Assembly (NCBI GenBank): GCA_905215525.1
Contig: CAJMQJ010000001.1
Span: forward strand, 434,001-498,000
DNA from: an uncultured bacterium
GTDB taxonomy: Bacteria > Actinomycetota > Coriobacteriia > Coriobacteriales > Coriobacteriaceae
Reading direction: 5' to 3'
Length of the DNA: 64,000 bases
Position numbers and translations under genes: made by a program. The notes below the pieces were generated by a model. It was not told the origin of the DNA, ran no database searches, and saw nothing but the letters and a program-made list of their open reading frames with translations. This document shows positions 36,220-44,071 of this stretch, in pieces. Each line of letters starts with the position of its first letter. Position 1 is the stretch's first letter.

Positions 36220-36468
36220 ATGGTCGAGTTTACAAAGACGATTAAAGATCCGTTGGGACTACACGCCCGCCCGGTTGCGCTGCTCTATGACATCATTGCC
36301 AAGCACCGTAGCGACGTGTCGGTCAGCATCGGCGACCGCCATACCGACGGTCGCGATGTCATGGGCCTCATGGCTCTCTACGGCGAGTGCGGCGAGGACA
36401 TCATCTTTCGCGTTTCGGGCGTAGACGAGGCTTCCTGCGTTACGTCGATCAGAAACCTCTCGCTCTAA
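36220..36468 (+). CDS. HPr-family phosphocarrier protein
   Basis: 82-aa protein of the HPr fold. The active His15 sits in the standard DPLGLHARPVALL. At the position of regulatory Ser46 it has Asp (RDVMGLMALY), so it cannot be serine-phosphorylated by HPr kinase. ATG 36220 follows GGGAGGGG; longer frames upstream are unsupported. It stands alone with its own terminator. It may be the general PTS carrier or a specialised Crh/NPr-like regulator; no enzyme I gene is in the window. Confidence 0.88.
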   Translation: MVEFTKTIKDPLGLHARPVALLYDIIAKHRSDVSVSIGDRHTDGRDVMGLMALYGECGEDIIFRVSGVDEASCVTSIRNLSL

Positions 36469-36477
36469 GCATGACAG

Positions 36478-36513
36478 GGCGCGGCAAAGGACAGCTCTTT
36501 GCCGCGCCTTTTT
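36478..36513 (+). terminator. Terminator after the HPr-like gene
   Basis: Perfect 12-bp stem GGCGCGGCAAAG / CTTTGCCGCGCC with a 7-nt loop, then TTTTT. Confidence 0.95.
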
Positions 36514-36560
36514 GTTTCATATAGGAAACTTTTTCGAAATCTGAATAGGGACCCTTTCCA

Positions 36561-36614
36561 AAAAGTTAACCACGTGCTAGTTTACTAAAGCGAACATAGA
36601 CGTGGTTAACTTTT
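36561..36614. promoter_or_regulatory. 15-bp inverted repeat upstream of feo, candidate operator
   Basis: AAAAGTTAACCACGT (36561-36575) and its exact complement at 36600-36614, 24 bp apart. It lies 43 bp before the first feoA. Two GTTAAC-containing half sites about four turns apart would suit a dimeric or looping regulator. A metal regulator is a guess from the genes served. Confidence 0.5.
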
Positions 36615-36656
36615 ATCGCGTCGATGTTGAGGACGAACTGACGTTAGGAGCCACTC

Positions 36657-36899
36657 ATGTCTTGCGGACCGCAGATGCCGGCCATGCCGCTTTCGATGGT
36701 AAAAGCGGGCGAAACCGTGCGCGTGTCTCGTGTAAAGGGCAATGAGGACATGAAGCACCACCTCAAGGACCTCGGCTTTGTCGAGGGCAACGAAATCCAC
36801 GTGGTGAGCTCGAGTGGCGCCAATATCATCGTCACGGTGCTGGGCGCACGCTTTGGCATCGATTCCAAGGTTGCCATGCACATCATGACCGTCGGTTAG
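36657..36899 (+). CDS. feoA: Ferrous iron transport protein FeoA (first copy)
   Basis: Small SH3-like cytosolic protein of 80 aa that works with FeoB in ferrous iron uptake. Seen: MVKAGETVRVSRVKGNEDMK, HHLKDLGFVEGNEIHVVSSSG, then ARFGIDSKVAMHIMT, the usual FeoA pattern. A 13-residue Pro/Met/Cys lead (MSCGPQMPAMPLS) precedes the domain. Followed after 39 bp by a second FeoA and then FeoB in one operon. Confidence 0.93.
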   Translation: MSCGPQMPAMPLSMVKAGETVRVSRVKGNEDMKHHLKDLGFVEGNEIHVVSSSGANIIVTVLGARFGIDSKVAMHIMTVG

Positions 36900-36938
36900 T
36901 CCGCAGCATTTCATAAAAACTGAAAGGGGGACAAGAGG

Positions 36939-37160
36939 ATGAAGACGTTGGGTGACGTTAAGGTGGGCGAGAGCTCTACCATCGTCAAGCTTCACGGTGA
37001 GGGTGCGCTTCGCCGTCACCTTATGGACCTGGGGCTCATCAAGGGCACTTCGTTCAAGGTCGTGAAGGTTGCACCGCTCGGTGATCCGGTCGAGATCAAC
37101 GTGCGCGGCTACGAGCTTTCCATCCGCAAGGAGGAGGCTGCCGTCGTCGAGGTCCAGTAA
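36939..37160 (+). CDS. FeoA family protein (second copy)
   Basis: Second FeoA, 73 aa: GESSTIVKLHGEGALRRHLM, DLGLIKGTSFKVVKVAPLG and VNVRGYELSIRKEEA. GAAAGGGGG precedes ATG 36939. Paired FeoA genes before feoB are common in Gram-positive anaerobes. It differs clearly from the first copy, so this is not a recent duplication. Confidence 0.93.
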   Translation: MKTLGDVKVGESSTIVKLHGEGALRRHLMDLGLIKGTSFKVVKVAPLGDPVEINVRGYELSIRKEEAAVVEVQ

Positions 37161-37188
37161 GGGCTCGCGGCGCATATATCTGCAGATA

Positions 37189-37208
37189 AAGTTAGGTTTT
37201 TCTAACTT
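37189..37208. promoter_or_regulatory. Palindrome before feoB, iron-box-like
   Basis: AAGTTAG / CTAACTT around GTTTTT, extended outward by CTGCA / TGCAG. The half GTTAGGTT resembles part of the DtxR/IdeR box. It lies 75 bp before feoB, inside the operon, so it may allow separate control of feoB or be a weak attenuating hairpin. Confidence 0.4.
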
Positions 37209-37283
37209 AATGCAGCATCTTTGAAGCACATTATCCAGCCTGCGCGGAGAAAGCAGCGCAGGCACACAAGGAAGAAGGATTGA

Positions 37284-39611
37284 ATGGCGGATTCTCAGAT
37301 CCATGTCGCGCTGGCGGGTAACCCCAACTGCGGCAAGACCACGCTTTTCAACCTGATCACCGGCGCCAACGGCTACGTTGGCAACTGGCCCGGCGTCACG
37401 GTTGAGAAAAAGGAGGCCAAGCTCCTAAGCGACAAGAACGTTACCATCACGGACCTCCCTGGCATCTACTCGCTTTCCCCCTACAGCCCTGAGGAGCAGT
37501 GCTCGCGCGATTACCTCATGAGCGGCGAGCCCGATGTCGTCGTCCAGGTGGTCGACGCCACCAACCTCGAGCGTAACCTGTACCTGGCGCTTCAGGTTAT
37601 CGAGACCGGCCTGCCCGTGGTCGTTGCCCTCAACATGGCCGACCTGGTCGAGAAGAACGGCGATAAGATCGACACGGACAAGCTCTCCAAGAAGCTCGGT
37701 TGTCCGGTCATGATGATCTCGGCCCTTAAGAACAAGGGCATCAAGGAGCTGTTCGAGCAGGTCAAGAAGTCCGCTGCTTCCAAGGGCCAGGTGCCGGAGC
37801 ACAAGTTCGATTCCTCCATCGAGGACGTTCTGGACCACATCGAGAACAATCTGCCGGCGAGCGTTCCCGCCAACAAGCGCCGCTACTACGCTGTCAAGCT
37901 GTTCGAGCGCGATGCGGACGCCTGCAAGCTCATCAACCTCACCAAGGAGAAGGCCGCTCGCGTCGAAGGTCTGGTCGCTCAGTGCGAGCAGGACTGCGAC
38001 GATGACGCCGAGTCCATCATCACCGGCGAGCGTTACGGCGTGATTGCCCACATCATTGACGAGTGCCTCACCAAGGCTCCGGCAAAGATGAGCACCTCCG
38101 AGAAGATCGACCGCGTGGTTACCAACCGTATCCTGGGCCTGCCGATCTTTGTGGTCATCATGTTCTGCGTGTACTACATCGCCGTTTCTACCTTGGGCGG
38201 CACGGTGACCGACTTCACCAACGACCAGCTCTTCGGTACCGACGGTTGGTACGTGCTCGGTCAGGGCCGCGACGCCTACGACGCGGCCGTCGAGGCTGCG
38301 GGCGACAATGCCGACTCGGTCGACCCGGCACAGTACGGCCCCTATGTTCCTGGTATTACCACCATGGTCCACGACGCCCTTGTGGCGGGCGGCACCGAGG
38401 ACGGTGGCCTGGTCGATTCGCTGGTCTGCGACGGCATCGTCGGCGGCCTGGGCGCCATCTTCGGCTTTGTCCCGCAGATGTTCCTGCTGTTCGTCATGCT
38501 GTCCTTCCTGGAGGACTGCGGCTATATGGCCCGCGTCGCCTTCATCATGGACCGCGTGTTCCGTCGCTTTGGCCTGTCCGGTAAGTCGTTCATCCCCATG
38601 CTCGTATCCTCGGGCTGCGGCGTCCCCGGCGTCATGGCCACCAAGACCATCGAGAACGAGAAGGACCGCCGCATGACGGTCATGACCACCACGTTTATTC
38701 CCTGTGGCGCTAAGCTGCCGATCATCGCCCTGCTCATGGGTTCCATCATCGGCGATTCTTCCACCACCGCCGCGTGGATCAGCCCGCTCTTCTACTTCCT
38801 GGGCGTCTTTGCCGTCATCGCTTCGGGCCTCATGCTCAAGAAGACCAAGCTCTTCGCCGGCCGCCCGACGCCGTTCGTTATGGAGCTTCCCGCCTACCAC
38901 TTCCCGGCGATCCGCTCTTGGGCGCTGCACGTGTGGGAGCGCTGCTGGGCCTTTATCAAGAAGGCCGGCACGGTCATCTTCGCGTCCACCGTCGTTGTTT
39001 GGTTCCTGTCCAACTTTGGTAGCTACAACGGCACGTTTGGCTTCCTGCCTGCTATGGAGGGCATCCCCGAGGAGTTCATGGACTACTCCGTGCTTGCCAT
39101 GCTGGGCAACCTGGTCGCCTGGATCTTCGCCCCGCTCGGCTTTAGCACCTGGCAGGCAACTGCGCTGACCGTCTCGGGCCTTGTCGCTAAGGAGAACGTC
39201 GTCGCCACCGCCGGTTCGCTGCTGTCCGTCGCCGACGCCGGCGAGACCGACCCGAGCCTGTGGACCGCGTTCGCCGGCATGTTCCCGACTATGGGCGCTT
39301 GCGTTGCCTTTGGTGCGTTCAACCTGCTGTGCGCTCCGTGCTTTGCCGCCATGGGCACTATCCGCAACCAGATGGATTCCGGCAAGTGGACCGCCATCGC
39401 GATCGGTTACGAGTGCGCCTTTGCTTGGGTCATTGGTCTGTTCATCAACCAGTTCTACAACCTGTTCGTTCTTGGACAGTTTGGTATCTGGACGGTTGTG
39501 GCCATCGTGCTGCTGGTTGCGATGCTCTTCCAGATCTTCCGTCCCATGCCTAAACATGCTTGGACCGACGAGGACGAGACCAACACTGCTTCCGCCGCAG
39601 TTTCCGCTTAA
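37284..39611 (+). CDS. feoB: Ferrous iron transporter FeoB
   Basis: Membrane iron(II) transporter of 775 aa. The N-terminal G domain has G1 GNPNCGKTTLFN, G3 DLPGIYSLSPYS and G4 NMAD; a helical GDI-like domain reaches about residue 270. The membrane part has two gate-like repeats, including MLVSSGCGVPGVMATKT (CGVPG, a conserved Cys) and FIPCGAKLPI. ATG 37284 follows GAAGAAGGA. It works with the FeoA proteins upstream and probably with the small Cys-rich protein downstream. Confidence 0.97.
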   Translation: MADSQIHVALAGNPNCGKTTLFNLITGANGYVGNWPGVTVEKKEAKLLSDKNVTITDLPGIYSLSPYSPEEQCSRDYLMSGEPDVVVQVVDATNLERNLYLALQVIETGLPVVVALNMADLVEKNGDKIDTDKLSKKLGCPVMMISALKNKGIKELFEQVKKSAASKGQVPEHKFDSSIEDVLDHIENNLPASVPANKRRYYAVKLFERDADACKLINLTKEKAARVEGLVAQCEQDCDDDAESIITGERYGVIAHIIDECLTKAPAKMSTSEKIDRVVTNRILGLPIFVVIMFCVYYIAVSTLGGTVTDFTNDQLFGTDGWYVLGQGRDAYDAAVEAAGDNADSVDPAQYGPYVPGITTMVHDALVAGGTEDGGLVDSLVCDGIVGGLGAIFGFVPQMFLLFVMLSFLEDCGYMARVAFIMDRVFRRFGLSGKSFIPMLVSSGCGVPGVMATKTIENEKDRRMTVMTTTFIPCGAKLPIIALLMGSIIGDSSTTAAWISPLFYFLGVFAVIASGLMLKKTKLFAGRPTPFVMELPAYHFPAIRSWALHVWERCWAFIKKAGTVIFASTVVVWFLSNFGSYNGTFGFLPAMEGIPEEFMDYSVLAMLGNLVAWIFAPLGFSTWQATALTVSGLVAKENVVATAGSLLSVADAGETDPSLWTAFAGMFPTMGACVAFGAFNLLCAPCFAAMGTIRNQMDSGKWTAIAIGYECAFAWVIGLFINQFYNLFVLGQFGIWTVVAIVLLVAMLFQIFRPMPKHAWTDEDETNTASAAVSA

Positions 39612-39640
39612 GTCCGAATAAGGATTAGCCCCTTTCCATG

Positions 39641-39673
39641 AGCCCGGGTGTCCCAGCGACACTCGGGCTTTTT
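39641..39673 (+). terminator. Terminator after feoB
   Basis: Stem AGCCCGGGTGTC / GACACTCGGGCT (one mismatch) with loop CCAGC, then TTTTT. Confidence 0.88.
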
Positions 39674-39683
39674 GGTGCAATGG

Positions 39684-39757
39684 GGGACAGATTGCTTTGC
39701 TCCAGAAGTAAGATGTGGCGTTTCCGCAGATAAAACCGACCAAAACAAACCTGTCCC
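39684..39757. repeat. Imperfect palindrome with GGGACAG ends
   Basis: The ends GGGACAG and CTGTCCC pair, and the next about 15 bases pair only partly (TTGCTTTG against CAAAACAAAC). It is one of several hairpins in the window that open with GGGNC boxes. Confidence 0.4.
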
Positions 39758-39815
39758 TTTTTGGCAGGTGGAAGATGGGGTAAAGTAAGTGGTGGTTAAC
39801 TAGAGGAGGCTTACT

Positions 39816-40016
39816 ATGGCACCTATCGATATTGTTGTGTTGGCTGTTATCGGCATTGCGTTTGTCGCCGTGTGCGTGCGTATCTACCGAAAGGGCACCT
39901 GCGCCGACTGCGCCCAGGGTGGCGTTTGTACGGGGCATTGCTCCAACAAAAAGACCTGCGCCGCACTTAAGGGCGTAGACAAAATCGCCGAAGACTTGGG
40001 CCGCGGTATCAAATAA
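39816..40016 (+). CDS. FeoB-associated Cys-rich membrane protein
   Basis: 66-aa protein with one membrane segment (about residues 5-22, IVVLAVIGIAFVAVCV) followed by a Cys-rich tail: CADCAQGGVCTGHCSNKKTCAAL. This architecture matches the small FeoB-associated family found after feoB in many Gram-positive bacteria, thought to help iron entry. It has its own AGAGGAGG site and probably its own promoter, because terminators lie on both sides. Confidence 0.85.
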   Translation: MAPIDIVVLAVIGIAFVAVCVRIYRKGTCADCAQGGVCTGHCSNKKTCAALKGVDKIAEDLGRGIK

Positions 40017-40031
40017 AGGTCCAGGCACCCA

Positions 40032-40063
40032 AGCGCCTCGCGAGCATCCGTTCGCGGGGCGCT
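40032..40063 (+). terminator. Terminator after the Cys-rich protein gene
   Basis: Stem AGCGCC-CGCG / CGCG-GGCGCT with single-base bulges and a short loop, followed by TTTG. Confidence 0.7.
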
Positions 40064-40095
40064 TTGCACATTTGGGGGAGAGTGTGGCGAGTTGA

Positions 40096-40209
40096 AGAGT
40101 ATTTTTGGGTATCGCTAACTATGTGGTCAACGGCCCGCTCACCGTGGTCCATGCCGTAGCCGGCGCCAAGCTCGCCGTCGAAGGCATGACGAGCTACCTG
40201 GGCCTCTAA
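40096..40209 (+). pseudogene. Orphan C-terminal gene fragment
   Basis: A 37-codon frame ending GAKLAVEGMTSYLGL then TAA, with host-like codon use but no ribosome site and an in-frame stop just before it. It reads like the end of a hydrophobic protein (NYVVNGPLTVVHAVAG). The parent family was not recognised. It sits against a repeated hairpin (40226-40295), which suggests a rearrangement boundary. Confidence 0.35.
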
Positions 40210-40225
40210 CCCATCCCATCCATCA

Positions 40226-40295
40226 GTTGCGGTGGAATACGGACTGTTTTGGCTGTCAAAGGCCTTATCTACTCCGTATTCCACCGCAACTTTTT
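40226..40295 (+). repeat. 18-bp-stem hairpin, copy 1 (before kdpE 3' end)
   Basis: GTTGCGGTGGAATACGGA (40226-40243) and its exact complement (40273-40290) followed by TTTTT. The loop contains CTGTTTTGGCTGTCAAA. A near-identical copy lies at 48640-48710, so the two flank the whole kdp block in the same orientation. As a terminator it faces the orphan fragment's direction. Confidence 0.8.
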
Positions 40296-40305
40296 GTGGG
40301 GTGGG

Positions 40306-41010
40306 CTAGAGACGCTGCATGCGGTACCCGACACCCATGTGCGTCTGAATCATCTTAGGGTGAGAGGGGTCTGCCTCGATCTTCTTGCGCAGGGTGCGCA
40401 TGAACACGCGCAGGCTCGCCAGATCGCTGTCCCAGCTCGTGCCCCATATCTCGCGGGTGATGAAGGTGTGGGTGAGCACCTTGTCGACGTTTTTCGCCAG
40501 AAGGACGAGCAATTTGTACTCGGTTGGGGTGAGCGAGAGCTCGCGTCCGTCTTTCGTCGCGTATCCCGCGGCGTAGTCGATATGCAGCGGACCGTTGTCG
40601 AACGTGCTCGCTTCTGTCGACTCACTCGACGCCATCGAGGAGCGCCTCAAATTTGCGCGGACGCGCGCGAGCAACTCATCCACAGAAAAGGGCTTGGTGA
40701 GGTAGTCGTCTGCCCCTGCGTCAAGTGCTGCAATCTTGTCGGAATCTTCGGTGCGCGCCGAAATGACGATAATGGGGACTGCCGACCAGCTTCGGATCTT
40801 CGTGATGACCTCGATACCGTCAATGTCGGGAAGGCCGAGGTCGAGCATGATGAGGCTGGGGCCGTGCGACACCGCATCCATGATGGCGGCCTGGCCGTCG
40901 CAAACCTTGCTCACGACATAGCCGTGGAGGTCAAGCGCGGTCGAAACGAGGTTTTGAACGGTCAGGTCATCTTCGACCAGGAGGATGCGTGGCTTAGCGG
41001 CATTATTCAT
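40306..41010 (-). CDS. kdpE: KdpE response regulator
   Basis: OmpR-family regulator of 234 aa that activates the Kdp potassium ATPase genes. Receiver: acidic pair in LLVEDDLTVQ, phospho-Asp in SLIMLDLGLPDIDG, Lys in DDYLTKPFSVDEL. The winged helix ends THMGVGYRMQRL. The ATG at 41010 overlaps the end of kdpD by 8 bp, so the two are translated together. The kdpFABC operon is divergent, 3 kb away, as in many Gram-positives. Confidence 0.94.
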   Translation of the reverse strand: MNNAAKPRILLVEDDLTVQNLVSTALDLHGYVVSKVCDGQAAIMDAVSHGPSLIMLDLGLPDIDGIEVITKIRSWSAVPIIVISARTEDSDKIAALDAGADDYLTKPFSVDELLARVRANLRRSSMASSESTEASTFDNGPLHIDYAAGYATKDGRELSLTPTEYKLLVLLAKNVDKVLTHTFITREIWGTSWDSDLASLRVFMRTLRKKIEADPSHPKMIQTHMGVGYRMQRL

Positions 41011-43738
41011 GAATCTCGATCTCCTCAGCGGGCAGGGTAAAACGGAAGACGGCCCCATGGGGGTGGTTGTCGCGAACTTCGATGACGCCGCCATGCGCCT
41101 CCACGATGGAGCGGCAGAGCGACAGCCCAAGGCCGATGCTTCGACGCGAATCCACGGGCCGCGTATTGCCTGAGGTAAAGAAGCGCTCAAAGATATGAGG
41201 CTTGTCGCAGTCTGCCACACCCGGCCCATCGTCTGCGACGTCCACCACTACGAACGCACCCTCGCGACGTGCGCTGACGGTGACAGTCGAGTCCTCGGGC
41301 GTGTATTTGAAGGCGTTCATGATGAGATTCGTAAGCACCTGCATGATGAGATGGACGTCGATGCGTACCAGCAGGATGTCGTCAGTGTGCTCGATGGTGA
41401 CGGTACGTCCATGCGATGCTTGGGCGACATGGCTGAGGGCGGCCTCGATGACCTCGTCGATGAGCTCGGATGTGAAGTTGAGGCAAATGGTGCCATCCTC
41501 GACGCGTGTGATGGCGAGGAGGTTCTCCACGGTATCGATAAGCCAGAGGGAGTCGTCGTAGATGGCATCGGCAAGATCGCAGCGTTGTTCGAGGCTGAGC
41601 TTCTCGTCGCTCTTCCGAAGGATTGCCGCAGATCCGGATATAGCCGTGAGGGGTGTCCTCAAATCGTGGCCGATGGAGCGCAAAAGGTTGGCGCGCAGCT
41701 GCTCGTTTTTCGCCAAGACCGCAGCCTCTTCGCGCTCTTGCGCCGCCCGGTCGCTTTCGAGCGCCAAGGCGCATTCGCCTACGATAGATAGGACGATCGA
41801 ATGCTCGAAGGCTTCGATCTCGCGCCCCTCCAGGTCGATGCCGATGACACCGAATACCTTGTCGCCGGTGCGAACCGCGAGGTAGAGGCAGCGCGCCTCG
41901 GGCAGGGTCCGCGTGCTTGCGCCCGCGCGTTTGTTGTTGGTGTAGGTCCAGGTTGCAACGGCGCGCTCGTAGTCGGTGAGCAGCGACGCGGATCGGTTTT
42001 CGGTGCCAGCGGACTCATAGAGCGTCTTGCCGAGCGTGCCGTGTTCGGCGGTGTAGAAGACCACGTCGAGTTTTAGCAGTTTGATGAGTTGGTTCATGGC
42101 GACGCGGGCGCACTCCTCCGCGCTATGGGCTTGCTGTAAGAGCTGGTTCGTTTCGAGGAGTACGCGCGTTTTGAATGCGTTCTCGGCGGAGGTACGGGCG
42201 TTGTCGGCGATGCGCGCAGTTAACTCGCCGGCGACCATAGCGGTAGCGAACATGATGCCGAACGTGACCAGATAGCTTCGGTCGTAGCTGGCGAGCGAAA
42301 ACAGAGGCGTTACGAAGCAGAAGTTGTAAAGCACTACAGAGAGCACGCTCGATACGATCGTGCAGATACGCCCCGTCGTGGTGACGGCGGTCAGCAGGGC
42401 CGTGAGGATATAGAGGGATATGATGCTGGAATCGGCAAATCCCAGATGGCGGAAAGCCGTGCCGATCGCCGTGGCGACAAGAGAGAGGGCCAGCGTGCGA
42501 AGCACGTTTCGGCTGCTGGGCGGCTGCAGGGCGAGCGCATGGCGGCGTCCTTTGGGTCGGGAGGGCGGAGTCGACTGGTCTGGAATGATGTAAATGTCGA
42601 GGTTCGGGGCGAATGTTATGAGCTGTTCTACGAGAGATTTGCGGCCAAAGAGGGCCTGACGGACGCTGCTGTGCTCGCCCGTGCGCCCCATGACGATCTT
42701 CGAAATACCCGACAGGCGCGCGAACTCGGAGATCTGAAACGCGACGTCGTCGCCATAGACGGTTTCCATATGTGCTCCGAGCTGCTCGGCTAGGGCGATA
42801 TTGTCTGCAAGCTTGGCGCGCTCATCATCGCTCATGGCTTGCGTGCGCGGGCTCTCTACGAACAGGGCGACGAGCTCGCTGCGAAACGCTTTCGCCATGC
42901 GTGCGGCGGCACGGACGATGCGGGGATTGGTCGGCGCCGGGGAGACACAGACTAAGATACGCTCCCTGGTGTAGTAGTCACGGTTTCCCAGCACGCGTGC
43001 GGCATCTGTGAGGTGGCCGGTGCGATCGGCGCAGCGGCGCAGCGCAATTTCTCGGAGTGCGGTGAGGTTCTCGACGGTAAAAAAATGCTGTTGCGCTCGC
43101 TCGGCTTGTGCGGGACGGTAGACGAGGCCGGCGCGAAGGCGCTCAAGTAGGTCTTCGGGCTCTATGTCAACGAGCTCGACCTGGTCGGCATCATCGAAGA
43201 TGCGGTCGGGGATTCGTTCGCTCACGACAACGCCGGTGATGGATGCAACCATATCGTTTAGGCTCTCGATATGCTGAACGTTCACGGTCGTATAGACGTC
43301 GATGCCTGCATGTAGAAGTTCCTCGACGTCTTGATAGCGTTTGTCGTGGCGAGACCCCGGCGCATTCGTATGGGCGAGCTCGTCGACAAGGATGAGCTGA
43401 GGGGCGCGTTCGATAGCCGCATCTAGATCGAACTCGCTGAGCGCAATGCCGTTGTGCTCGATGAGTTTACAGGGCACGTTCTCAAGCCCTTGTGCAAGAT
43501 GGGCAGTTGCCGGACGTTCGTGCGGCTCGATGTATCCCGCGACGACGTCGACACCTCGCCGCTTGGCGGCGTGGGCGGCTTGAAGCATCGCATAGGTTTT
43601 GCCTGCACCAGCAGCGTAGCCAAAGAAAATCTTGAGGTGTCCCCGGCTGGTTCGAGCGTCATCGGCGACCTCGTCTTTCTCAATTGCCTTGAGGATGAGG
43701 TCTGGATTGACGCGAGTGTCCGATGCGTCGCGCTGCAT
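41003..43738 (-). CDS. kdpD: KdpD sensor histidine kinase
   Basis: Membrane sensor of 911 aa for potassium limitation and turgor. The N-terminal KdpD domain has Walker A FGYAAGAGKTYAML and VDELAHTNAPGSRHDKRYQD. A UspA-like domain follows (RILVCVSPAPTNPRIVRAAA), then four close membrane segments (about residues 440-540), a GAF-like region, HisKA SIGHDLRTPLTAISG, and an ATPase domain with DDGPGVADCDKPHIFERFF and SIGLGLSLCRSI. ATG 43738 follows AGAAAGG on the minus strand. Confidence 0.95.
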   Translation of the reverse strand: MQRDASDTRVNPDLILKAIEKDEVADDARTSRGHLKIFFGYAAGAGKTYAMLQAAHAAKRRGVDVVAGYIEPHERPATAHLAQGLENVPCKLIEHNGIALSEFDLDAAIERAPQLILVDELAHTNAPGSRHDKRYQDVEELLHAGIDVYTTVNVQHIESLNDMVASITGVVVSERIPDRIFDDADQVELVDIEPEDLLERLRAGLVYRPAQAERAQQHFFTVENLTALREIALRRCADRTGHLTDAARVLGNRDYYTRERILVCVSPAPTNPRIVRAAARMAKAFRSELVALFVESPRTQAMSDDERAKLADNIALAEQLGAHMETVYGDDVAFQISEFARLSGISKIVMGRTGEHSSVRQALFGRKSLVEQLITFAPNLDIYIIPDQSTPPSRPKGRRHALALQPPSSRNVLRTLALSLVATAIGTAFRHLGFADSSIISLYILTALLTAVTTTGRICTIVSSVLSVVLYNFCFVTPLFSLASYDRSYLVTFGIMFATAMVAGELTARIADNARTSAENAFKTRVLLETNQLLQQAHSAEECARVAMNQLIKLLKLDVVFYTAEHGTLGKTLYESAGTENRSASLLTDYERAVATWTYTNNKRAGASTRTLPEARCLYLAVRTGDKVFGVIGIDLEGREIEAFEHSIVLSIVGECALALESDRAAQEREEAAVLAKNEQLRANLLRSIGHDLRTPLTAISGSAAILRKSDEKLSLEQRCDLADAIYDDSLWLIDTVENLLAITRVEDGTICLNFTSELIDEVIEAALSHVAQASHGRTVTIEHTDDILLVRIDVHLIMQVLTNLIMNAFKYTPEDSTVTVSARREGAFVVVDVADDGPGVADCDKPHIFERFFTSGNTRPVDSRRSIGLGLSLCRSIVEAHGGVIEVRDNHPHGAVFRFTLPAEEIEIHE

Positions 43739-43849
43739 AGCGTAGCCTTTCTGAAACGTTGTCCATGCGTGCATACGCGGTGAGGACGCCACTGTATGCT
43801 CGCGAGGTCGAGTATAGGCGCACTGCAGCCGCAATAGTGCTTTCTACCT

Positions 43850-43869
43850 GCATCTTTACGGCATCTTAA
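43850..43869. promoter_or_regulatory. Direct repeats between kdpD and kdpF, candidate KdpE site
   Basis: GCATCTTTA (43850-43858) and GCATCTTAA (43861-43869) repeat with an 11-bp step, the usual spacing for OmpR-family regulators. It lies in the divergent 243-bp kdpD/kdpF gap. The rest of that gap contains a GC hairpin near 43930-43950 and no gene. Confidence 0.45.
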
Positions 43870-43981
43870 GGTCGTGAGCCCCGGTCCTCACGCCTCTTTA
43901 ATCTCTAGAAGCGTTTACTGTCCCCAGGCGCTTGCGAGAGCAGGCGTCCGAGACATCGGACCGCGCGTGAAAGGGGCGGTA

Positions 43982-44068
43982 ATGGACATCCTCATTCCCA
44001 TTATCGGAGTCGTCTGCATCGGACTCCTTATCTATTACATCTACATTCTGATGAGGAGTGATTCGTAA
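43982..44068 (+). CDS. kdpF: KdpF, small subunit of the Kdp potassium ATPase
   Basis: 28-residue hydrophobic peptide (MDILIPIIGVVCIGLLIYYI...), one membrane segment, directly before kdpA (3-bp gap). KdpF stabilises the KdpABC complex in the membrane. GAAAGGGG precedes the ATG at 43982. Length and place match KdpF in other bacteria (about 29 aa). Confidence 0.88.
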   Translation: MDILIPIIGVVCIGLLIYYIYILMRSDS

Positions 44069-44071
44069 ACT

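Noticed and set aside
39684..39757. Terminator of the Cys-rich protein's upstream region
   Set aside because: Pairing is poor beyond the first seven bases and a strong terminator already lies at 39641.
37425..40028. 867-codon minus-strand frame opposite feoB, and similar ones opposite htpG, aspS and larA
   Set aside because: These mirror genes with clear motifs, lack ribosome sites and have unnatural composition.
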